From: Nitrospira sp.
GTDB taxonomy: Bacteria > Nitrospirota > Thermodesulfovibrionia > Thermodesulfovibrionales > SM23-35
Direction: 5' to 3'
DNA: 45,762 bases
NCBI GenBank assembly: GCA_016873615.1
Contig: VGWX01000010.1
Coordinates: forward strand, 1 to 45,762
A model generated the notes under the pieces. That model had not been told where the DNA came from, made no database searches, and saw nothing but the letters and a program-made list of their open reading frames with translations. Shown here one piece after another: positions 40,060-45,762 of the stretch (the stretch's first letter is position 1; every line of letters starts with the position of its first letter). Both the position numbers and the translations under genes were made by a program.

Positions 40060-41127
40060 TTACTTTATCACTCCCGAATATTTATAATAGGCTGCGCAGC
40101 TTCCCTCTGTACTGACCATGCAGGCGCCCACAGGATGCTCGGGCGTGCATGTCTTGCCGAAGAGCCGGCAACCGGTCGGTATGATTTTCCCTGTGAGAAC
40201 CTGGCCGCACTGGCAGCCTTTCGGCTCCTGGCCGTCTGCTACTTCAATGTTCAATACTCTGTTGATATCCCAGCGTTTTTTCTCTTCCCTTAATTTCAGG
40301 CCGCTTAGGGGTATTACTCCTATGCCCCTCCAGTTTGCGTCACATGGCTCAAAGTACTCGTTAATAAGCGACACAGCCTTTTGATTGCCTTCCTTTTTTA
40401 CTACCCTTGTATACTGTATCTCTATTTCTGCCCTTCCGGAAGCTATCTGCTCCAGAAGCATCATGACAGATGCAAGAATATCATCTGCCTCAAATCCTGT
40501 TACGGCAGACGCTATTTTGTAATCAGATGCAATAAACTCATATGGTTTTGTCCCGATAATCGCGCTTACATGGCCGGGAAGTATAAATCCGTCTATCTTC
40601 AGATCAGGGAAACCGAGAAGGGCCTTAAGAGCAGGCGGGACTATCTTGTGCGCAGAATATATATAAAAATTTTTAAGCCCCATTCTTTCTGCTTCGGATA
40701 GTGTTCCGGCAACAGCAGGTATCGTCGTTTCAAACCCTGTTGCAAAAAAAACGACCTTTTTATCCTTGTTTTCTGCAGCGAGCTGCAATGAATCCATAGG
40801 TGAATAGACTATTTTGATATGGGCGCCTTCTGCCTGTGCATGAAAAAGGGACTGTTTTCTGCTGCCGGGCACTCTCATCATGTCGCCAAAAGTAGAGAGT
40901 ACGCAATTGTCGAGTTTCGAAATTGCAATGGCATAATCCACGTCTTTTATAGGGGTAACGCACACAGGGCATCCCGGGCCGCTCAGGAGGCTGATTTCTT
41001 TCGGTATGACCCCCCTGATTCCATGCCTGAATATTGCTACCGTATGTGTGCCGCACACCTCCATGAGGTTCACCGGTCTTCCGATAGAATTCATCAGGCT
41101 TTTTATCTTCTCAACTGTCTTGTTCAT
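40060..41127 (-). CDS. hypD: Hydrogenase maturation protein HypD
   Basis: The 355-residue protein shows the HypD signatures MEVCGTHTVAIFRHGI, LLSGPGCPVCVTP, FFATGFETTIPA and FILPGHVSAIIG, and the Fe-S cluster region at the C-terminus (KGCQCGQVLTGKIIPTGC, then CTPEHPVGACMVS). HypD with HypC carries the iron and delivers CO/CN ligands to form Fe(CN)2CO. The ATG at 41127 is chosen over GTG 41133 because AAAGGAG lies six bases before it. It follows hypF on the same strand. No hypC gene, its normal partner, is found next to it. Confidence 0.95.
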   Translation of the reverse strand: MNKTVEKIKSLMNSIGRPVNLMEVCGTHTVAIFRHGIRGVIPKEISLLSGPGCPVCVTPIKDVDYAIAISKLDNCVLSTFGDMMRVPGSRKQSLFHAQAEGAHIKIVYSPMDSLQLAAENKDKKVVFFATGFETTIPAVAGTLSEAERMGLKNFYIYSAHKIVPPALKALLGFPDLKIDGFILPGHVSAIIGTKPYEFIASDYKIASAVTGFEADDILASVMMLLEQIASGRAEIEIQYTRVVKKEGNQKAVSLINEYFEPCDANWRGIGVIPLSGLKLREEKKRWDINRVLNIEVADGQEPKGCQCGQVLTGKIIPTGCRLFGKTCTPEHPVGACMVSTEGSCAAYYKYSGVIK

Positions 41128-41175
41128 TTGCACTCCTTTATATTGATTAAATTAATTGCATTAATCTAATTATTC

Positions 41176-43605
41176 TCACTCTATCCCCGCCTTTAACCTC
41201 TCTCTGATTATATATGCCTGGCCAAGGGATATTCCAGCGTCATTCGCAGGCACTTTATCGTGTGTATGCACTGTCATGCCTATTGATTGAAGCCTTGCAA
41301 TAGTCCTTTCCAGGAGATATATATTCTGGAAAACACCTCCGCATAGGACAATGTCTTTTATAGAATTCAACGATGAAAGCTTTTCTGTAACCCTCACAAT
41401 GACAGTGACAATAGTATTATGGAATCTTGATGAAATAATGCCTTTATCTTCTTTTCTCTGCAAATCATCTATAATCCTTAAAAAAGTATGTGAAAAATCG
41501 ATCTCCATGGTATCTCTGAACTTTATATCAACAGGATAATCATCAGCCACATCAGGTCTTGTTATGGATTCAAGGGCAATCGCTGCCTCACCCTCAAAAG
41601 TATTTCTGTCACATAACCCTATCAGGGCAGATACTGCATCGAACAGCCTTCCGGCGCCTGATGACAGGGGAGAAAATTGTCTGTTACCTGCTATCTTCAG
41701 GATATCCTGAATCCTGTCTTCGCCGTACTTATCAATGAAATTGATGGATTTGAGGTAATGTATCGTTTCATCACCGGCGATAGCCTTAATATAGCTTACA
41801 GCTATCCTCCACGGCTCTTTTACAGCTCCCTCGCCTCCGGGAAGCGGAATATATTTAAAATGGCCCGCCCTCCTGAACCCTTTTATATCAGCTATGAGGA
41901 TTTCCCCTCCCCACAGGTTTCCATCTGTGCCGTATCCGGTTCCGTCAAAGGATATCCCTATGACCTTGTCCTTCAGCCCTTTTTCCGCCATTACAGAGGC
42001 AACATGGGCATAATGGTGCTGGACCGGGATCTTTTTGATGTTGTCCTGTCTCAATGCCCATTGCGTGGATAAATACATCGGATGGAGGTCATAGGCAAGG
42101 GCCTCCGGTTTTACCCTGTAGACAGCTTTCAGGTTTTTAAGACTTTCCTCAAAAAACTGCAATGTCTCATAGTTCTCCATATCCCCGATATGCTGACTCG
42201 GTATCGCAAAGCTCCCTTTTGTAAGAGTGAATATATTTTTTATATCAGCGCCGCATCCGAGCACCTCGGGGCCGTCATCATGCAACTGTACCGGATCCGG
42301 CACATATCCCCTCGAACGACGGATGAAGGATAGTGACGCCGTGTTGCTCATTAATCGTACGACTGAATCATCAACCCGCATGAAGATGTCCCTGTTGTGA
42401 ACAAGAAATGCATCTGCAATATCCGAGAGTTTGGAAACAGCCTCATTATTATCAATAACTATCGGTTCCTCCGAGATATTCCCGCTTGTCATGACAAGGG
42501 CATCGAAGTTGGCAATCCCACTTGTCCCCACTTTAATAAAGGGGGGTAAGGGGGGATTACCTGTATTGTTCTTTGCTTCATCCATGGGATAATAAAACAA
42601 CAGATAGTGCAGTGGTGTATACGGCAGCATAAAACCTATACACGGATTTTTCGGAGAGATATCTTCAGGTAAATTATTTTTTATTTTATTTAATAAAACA
42701 ATAGGTCTTTTATTCGAAACAAGAACCTTCTCTTCTTCTCCGGATACTTCACAGAATTTTCTGATTGTTTCAATATCAGGCGCCATCAGGCCAAACGGCT
42801 TGTTGCTCTTTCTCTTTTTCAGTCTCAGTCTCTTCACCGCATCTTCATTCGTTGCATCACAAGCTATGTGGAACCCCCCTAATCCCTTAATAGCGACTAT
42901 AAAACCTTGTTTCAATAATCTGATTGTTTCTTTAATCGGGGATCTGCTTTGCACAAATCCCCCCTTACCCCCCTTTGCTAAAGGGGGGATGGGGGGATTG
43001 CTTATTATTGTTTTTACCTGCGATCCCCTTTTTTCATTTTTTACTATCAACTGCACCTGAGGCCCGCATACAGGGCATGCATTCGGCTGGGCATGAAACC
43101 TTCTGTCTCCAGGGTTATAGTATTCTCCCTGACAATCAGGGCACATATTGAAAACAGACATGGTCGTGTTAGGCCTGTCATACGGAATGGATCTTGTTAT
43201 GGTATATCTGGGACCGCAGTTTGTACAGTTGATGAAAGGATATAGGTGACGCCTGTCATTATTATCGAGCATCTCTCTCAGGCAATCCCCGCATATTGAT
43301 ACATCTGAGGAAATGAGGGTGAAACTCCCTTCATCCTCGCTTTCCATAATCTGAAAATCCTGATAGCCGTGATACTCCATGGGGACTACATCGATACTCA
43401 TGATCTGCGAGAGAGGCGGCGCTTCTTTGGGAAGCCTGTCGATAAAGACAGGGCTGTTCTCCCCTTCGATCTCGACAGTTACTCCTCCGGATGAATTAAT
43501 GACATACCCTTTGAGGTCTAAAGATTTAGCGAGGTTGTAAATAAATGGCCTGAACCCGACACCCTGGACAATGCCCCTGACTAATATCTTTGTTCTGTGG
43601 TCCAT
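41176..43605 (-). CDS. hypF: Hydrogenase maturation protein HypF (carbamoyltransferase) with two repeat-derived insertions
   Basis: The 809-residue protein has the full HypF architecture: acylphosphatase domain (1-90, VQGVGFRPFIYNLA), two zinc fingers (Cys105/108/127/130 and Cys155/158/177/180), a YrdC-like domain (about 225-400, with KGLGGFHIACDAT and LVMTSGNIS) and a C-terminal Kae1-like domain with HHYAHVASVMAE and FDGTGYGTDG. It makes carbamoyl adenylate from carbamoyl phosphate and ATP and passes the carbamoyl group to HypE. Two short proline/glycine-rich peptides are not part of the family: about residues 202-217 (NPPIPPLAKGGKGGF) and about 348-362 (GNPPLPPFIKVGTSG). Both are encoded by the C/G-rich palindromic repeat family. 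The insertions lie in a linker and a loop, so the protein is probably functional. The start has no strong ribosome-binding site. Confidence 0.95.
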   Translation of the reverse strand: MDHRTKILVRGIVQGVGFRPFIYNLAKSLDLKGYVINSSGGVTVEIEGENSPVFIDRLPKEAPPLSQIMSIDVVPMEYHGYQDFQIMESEDEGSFTLISSDVSICGDCLREMLDNNDRRHLYPFINCTNCGPRYTITRSIPYDRPNTTMSVFNMCPDCQGEYYNPGDRRFHAQPNACPVCGPQVQLIVKNEKRGSQVKTIISNPPIPPLAKGGKGGFVQSRSPIKETIRLLKQGFIVAIKGLGGFHIACDATNEDAVKRLRLKKRKSNKPFGLMAPDIETIRKFCEVSGEEEKVLVSNKRPIVLLNKIKNNLPEDISPKNPCIGFMLPYTPLHYLLFYYPMDEAKNNTGNPPLPPFIKVGTSGIANFDALVMTSGNISEEPIVIDNNEAVSKLSDIADAFLVHNRDIFMRVDDSVVRLMSNTASLSFIRRSRGYVPDPVQLHDDGPEVLGCGADIKNIFTLTKGSFAIPSQHIGDMENYETLQFFEESLKNLKAVYRVKPEALAYDLHPMYLSTQWALRQDNIKKIPVQHHYAHVASVMAEKGLKDKVIGISFDGTGYGTDGNLWGGEILIADIKGFRRAGHFKYIPLPGGEGAVKEPWRIAVSYIKAIAGDETIHYLKSINFIDKYGEDRIQDILKIAGNRQFSPLSSGAGRLFDAVSALIGLCDRNTFEGEAAIALESITRPDVADDYPVDIKFRDTMEIDFSHTFLRIIDDLQRKEDKGIISSRFHNTIVTVIVRVTEKLSSLNSIKDIVLCGGVFQNIYLLERTIARLQSIGMTVHTHDKVPANDAGISLGQAYIIRERLKAGIE
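42516..42562. repeat. Repeat copy inside hypF (second)
   Basis: The sequence ccccactttaataaaggggg, continuing to ggggggatt, matches the copy at 25924 closely. It is read in frame by hypF as GNPPLPPFIKVGTSG, just before the ALVMTSGN segment of the YrdC-like domain. Confidence 0.8.
42955..43005. repeat. Palindromic repeat copy inside hypF (first)
   Basis: AATCCCCCCTTACCCCCCTT(T) and its near-perfect inverse around GCT form a 20-bp hairpin-capable palindrome, the same family as 25921-26022. HypF reads through it in frame, giving NPPIPPLAKGGKGGF between the zinc fingers and the YrdC-like domain. Confidence 0.85.
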
Positions 43606-43653
43606 TTGTTAACTATGAAAATCTGCATTTTTGAGGATAGGTTAAAAAAACAG

Positions 43654-43725
43654 AGGGGTCAAGGATTCGAGGGTTCAAGGGTTATTTTCTATGATGGTTA
43701 TTGTACACGTGAATCCTTGACCCCT
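43654..43725. repeat. Inverted repeat between hypB and hypF
   Basis: AGGGGTCAAGGATTC (43654-43668) and GAATCCTTGACCCCT (43711-43725) are perfect inverted repeats of 15 bp around a 42-base middle. It is the same family as the element at 13205-13278. In RNA it would form a hairpin between hypB and hypF and could reduce the expression of the genes downstream of hypB. Confidence 0.85.
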
Positions 43726-43736
43726 TGATCACTTTT

Positions 43737-44381
43737 TTACTTTACTAACGATTTTAACCAGTCTATCCATTCACTGATCCCTTCACCGGTCTTGCACGAG
43801 ACCTCGAATACCTTCAATTTCGGGTTCAGGGATAATGAATCTTTCTTCATCTTGCCTATATCTGCATTTGTGTATGGAAGGAGGTCTATCTTGTTCAGGA
43901 CTAAAGCCGATGATTCCTGGAACATCAAGGGATATTTAAGCGGCTTGTCATGTCCTTCTGCCAAACTGAGGAGCATAATCTTCATATCCTCTCCAAGATT
44001 AAATTCAGCCGGACATACAAGATTCCCTACGTTCTCTATAATAAGCAGGTCAAGGTCTTTCAGAGGAAAATCATCCATCACTTCTCTTATCATGTTTGCA
44101 TCCAGATGGCATCCCCCGCCGGTGTTTATCTGGACAACCGGAATGCCGAGCTTTTCTATCCTCTCAGCATCATCTGTCCCGGCGATATCGCCTTCTATGA
44201 CGCCTATCTTTATTTTTCCATCCAATTCCTTGATTGTCCTCTCGATGAGAGATGTCTTGCCGGCTCCGGGACCGCTCATGATATTCACAACAAAAACTTT
44301 CGCTTCATCAAATATCTTCTTGTTCCCGGCTGCTATCCTGTCATTCGCCTCCAGAATATTGGTAACAACCTTAACCTTCAC
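43737..44381 (-). CDS. hypB: Hydrogenase maturation GTPase HypB
   Basis: The 214-residue protein has the P-loop GPGAGKTS (residues 37-44), the VIEGDIAGTDDAERI segment, the metal-site GGGCHLDANMI and the IENVGNLVCPAEFNLGED guanine/metal region, and NKIDLL. It lacks the His-rich N-terminal nickel store found in some relatives. HypB inserts nickel with HypA using GTP hydrolysis. The GTG start at 44381 follows AAAGGAGG. It is separated from hypA by 25 bases and from hypF by the inverted repeat at 43654-43725. Confidence 0.96.
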   Translation of the reverse strand: MKVKVVTNILEANDRIAAGNKKIFDEAKVFVVNIMSGPGAGKTSLIERTIKELDGKIKIGVIEGDIAGTDDAERIEKLGIPVVQINTGGGCHLDANMIREVMDDFPLKDLDLLIIENVGNLVCPAEFNLGEDMKIMLLSLAEGHDKPLKYPLMFQESSALVLNKIDLLPYTNADIGKMKKDSLSLNPKLKVFEVSCKTGEGISEWIDWLKSLVK

Positions 44382-44406
44382 TACCTTGGACCTCCTTTAA
44401 GATTCA

Positions 44407-44751
44407 TCAGAAAACCTCTATCTCGTCGATGTTTAATTCCCGTCCTGTTTCTATCCGGAACGTTGTTTTTCCGCACAATGGACATGCGATCACATATGCC
44501 TCTTCTACTGTGAAATTACTGCTGCAGCTTTCACAAAAACCGCCGACAGGAATTTCTTCAATTGTCAGGACAGCCTTCTCAGCGATAGTACCGGTCTTCA
44601 GCGCTTCGAAGGCAAATTGGAGAGAATCAGGCACGACGCCGGAAGCTTTACCTATCTTGACTCTTATTGACTCTATACCCTTATAGCCCTGTTTTATACA
44701 GTTGTCTATTGCAATCTCGAGCATCCCCTGAACAATAGAAACTTCATGCAT
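44407..44751 (-). CDS. hypA: Hydrogenase nickel incorporation protein HypA
   Basis: The 114-residue protein starts MHEVSIVQGMLEIA, with the N-terminal Met-His-Glu that binds nickel, and has a zinc finger formed by CESC (about residues 73-76) and CPLC further on. It delivers nickel to the large subunit with HypB. I chose ATG 44751 because the Met-His-Glu start is invariant; the open frame continues upstream but that would disrupt the site. It overlaps the upstream YtxH gene by 8 bases, so both are in one operon. Confidence 0.95.
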   Translation of the reverse strand: MHEVSIVQGMLEIAIDNCIKQGYKGIESIRVKIGKASGVVPDSLQFAFEALKTGTIAEKAVLTIEEIPVGGFCESCSSNFTVEEAYVIACPLCGKTTFRIETGRELNIDEIEVF

Positions 44752-45064
44752 TCGGTTCCTGAGACAGTTTCTCTTTTTCTTTTGTGTAAGCTTCCTTGCC
44801 TGCCTCAATAGCAGTTGTTATGATAGATTTCTTCTCCTCATAAAGATCCTTGCCTTTATCAATACCGGTTGTCACCTTCTCCTTGACTTCTCCGACATAC
44901 CCCATGGCCTTCTCTTTAACGTCATCAGATAAATCTTTTATCTTTTGCCTTGTCTCCCGGCCGGATTGGGGCGCCAAAAGTAACGCAAAACCAGCGCCCA
45001 CTAATCCTCCAAGTAAAAACGAAAGCAATATACTCCCTGAACCATAGCCGCATTCCTCTCTCAT
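44744..45064 (-). CDS. YtxH-domain protein
   Basis: The 106-residue protein has one N-terminal membrane segment (SILLSFLLGGLVGAGFALLL) followed by APQSGRETRQKIKD, the signature of the YtxH family, and then a long charged helix (GYVGEVKEKVTTGIDKGKDL). YtxH proteins are small membrane-bound stress-associated proteins of unknown function. It overlaps the DUF948 gene by four bases (ATGA) and hypA by eight, so it is co-transcribed with the hydrogenase maturation genes, probably by chance of genome arrangement. Confidence 0.85.
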   Translation of the reverse strand: MREECGYGSGSILLSFLLGGLVGAGFALLLAPQSGRETRQKIKDLSDDVKEKAMGYVGEVKEKVTTGIDKGKDLYEEKKSIITTAIEAGKEAYTKEKEKLSQEPNA

Positions 45065-45456
45065 TTTTTGCCTCCTATCTTCGAAAAAAGATTTTTCAAT
45101 AAAAATTCAAGGCCGGTTTTAATACCTGCCCTCAGTCCTGAAGCTGTTATAGCTGTTGTTGACGCCACATTCTCTATGAGATTGCTCACACTCCTTATAT
45201 TCAGCCCAACATCCCTGACCGAACTTGACAAAGTCTTCACGTCAGTTGTCACTTCATTTATATCTTCAGATACATTTCTTAAGCTTCTTAGTGTTTGCTG
45301 TAATTCTTCAAGCGCAGGTTTAAGAGATTCGTCCGTTGTCTTGATAAGTTCATTTAAGGAACGCACTGTTTTTTTCAGATCAAGGATTAATGAGATAACA
45401 AATCCTGCCATTGCAACTACTGCCAATGCTATTATTGCCAGTATAATCTGGTTCAT
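45061..45456 (-). CDS. DUF948 family membrane protein
   Basis: The 131-residue protein has an N-terminal membrane helix (IILAIIALAVVAMAGFVISL) and a long coiled-coil-like heptad region (SLKPALEELQQTLRSLRNVS, continuing with similar residues), as in the DUF948 family. A C-terminal LLKNLFSKIGGKK tail is basic. It often occurs next to YtxH, as here. The ATG at 45456 is the first of the operon and has no ribosome-binding site; an extended -10 box lies seven bases upstream. Confidence 0.85.
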   Translation of the reverse strand: MNQIILAIIALAVVAMAGFVISLILDLKKTVRSLNELIKTTDESLKPALEELQQTLRSLRNVSEDINEVTTDVKTLSSSVRDVGLNIRSVSNLIENVASTTAITASGLRAGIKTGLEFLLKNLFSKIGGKK

Positions 45457-45463
45457 GAGATTT

Positions 45464-45472
45464 ATTATACCA
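45464..45472 (-). promoter_or_regulatory. Extended -10 promoter abutting the DUF948-YtxH-hypAB operon start
   Basis: On the - strand, TGG-TATAAT (45472-45464) is followed by exactly seven bases and then ATG 45456, with no ribosome-binding site. The predicted transcript is leaderless or nearly so. No good -35 is visible, as is usual for extended -10 promoters. Confidence 0.5.
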
Positions 45473-45544
45473 GATTAAAGAAGAGTTAGAAATAAAAATT
45501 CATAATATCCTATAATATCCAGTAACTTTATTGGTGTCTGTGTA

Positions 45545-45680
45545 TAAAGTTGATATTTTAACACCCTCCCCAACCCTGCCCGACGGACGGCAGGCGGGCC
45601 CTCCCCTCAAGGGAGGAGCGAATATAGTACCCTCTCCCTTGAGCAACTGTGATTTTTGTCAAGGGATTGGTGGTGTTGGG
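45545..45680. repeat. C/G-rich palindromic repeat region at the window end
   Basis: The segment contains accctccccaaccctgcccg, a nested CCTGCC-GGCAGG palindrome, and a CCTCCC-CTCAA-GGGAGG hairpin, and then related sequence in the opposite sense (caagggattggtggtgttgg). This looks like a MITE-type element of another family. The 306 bases from 45457 to the window end hold only this and a promoter; no gene is seen. Confidence 0.65.
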
Positions 45681-45762
45681 CAAGTTGAATAATCAGCTTG
45701 CCACGGGATTCGATTTTTCATTATTGAATTGAGAATGACCAATAACTTTCTCATACAGGCTG

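Noticed and set aside
1-45762. tRNA, rRNA or selC genes in the intergenic regions.
   Set aside because: No cloverleaf-like sequence or rRNA-like stretch was recognised; gaps are short, AT-rich or filled with palindromic repeats.

Overview
The window looks like a chromosomal fragment of a deep-branching, anaerobic Gram-negative bacterium. The many multiheme c-type cytochromes, the periplasmic [NiFe] hydrogenase, the dispersed palindromic repeats and the TPR/glycosyltransferase style suggest Nitrospirota (Thermodesulfovibrionia-like) or a neighbouring phylum. This assignment is inference from gene content only; no rRNA gene or other phylogenetic marker is present.

Region 1 (1-14501, + strand) is a surface-glycan block. 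It holds a left-truncated methyltransferase, a DUF4422 protein, one giant 3880-residue open frame with about eleven glycosyltransferase domains and TPR segments, and a 418-residue GT2+TPR protein that is a tandem paralogue of the giant protein's last module. A NarL-type regulator with an atypical receiver follows (14509-15165).

Region 2 (15224-20115, + strand) is a periplasmic [NiFe] hydrogenase operon: a leader with two short ORFs and a 12-bp inverted repeat, a tetraheme cytochrome c, a 69-residue unknown protein, a Tat-exported small subunit, the large subunit, a strong terminator, and a maturation endopeptidase. The large subunit is the highlight. Its frame is interrupted by two in-frame TGA codons, three codons apart, exactly where the two invariant nickel-ligand cysteines of the N-terminal RxCGxCxxxH motif belong. 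The frame is intact on both sides, and a stem-loop lies at SECIS-like distance. I read this as one selenoprotein with a Sec-x-x-Sec motif in the NiFe site (592 residues). The well-known [NiFeSe] enzymes carry a single Sec, in the C-terminal motif.

Region 3 (20165-23898) holds two glycosyltransferase-like genes and a GT41 (O-GlcNAc-transferase-like) TPR protein.

Region 4 (23974-33265, + strand) is an electron-transfer block. It has two tandem dodecaheme cytochromes, each built of three tetraheme repeats, then a second cluster: an 11-heme cytochrome, a beta-propeller lipoprotein, an outer-membrane beta-barrel, a second beta-propeller lipoprotein, a tetraheme cytochrome related to the hydrogenase cytochrome, and a 7(+1)-heme cytochrome. 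The second cluster looks like an outer-membrane electron conduit.

Region 5 (33277-45456, mostly - strand) holds the hydrogenase maturation genes hypA, hypB, hypF, hypD and hypE plus a second, divergent maturation-protease-like gene. They are interleaved with pdxJ, a short AcsC/CdhE-like Fe-S corrinoid-domain protein, two membrane TPR proteins, and DUF948 and YtxH proteins. No hypC was found. Dispersed palindromic repeats of at least four families punctuate this part, and several are read through in frame (hypF, the giant glycosyltransferase).

Together, the hydrogenase and its cytochrome would feed H2-derived electrons into a periplasmic c-type cytochrome pool, which the conduit cluster could pass to the cell exterior. 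The hyp genes build the NiFe centre. The selenocysteine machinery (selA, selB, selC, selD) is not in the window and is a key prediction for the rest of the genome.
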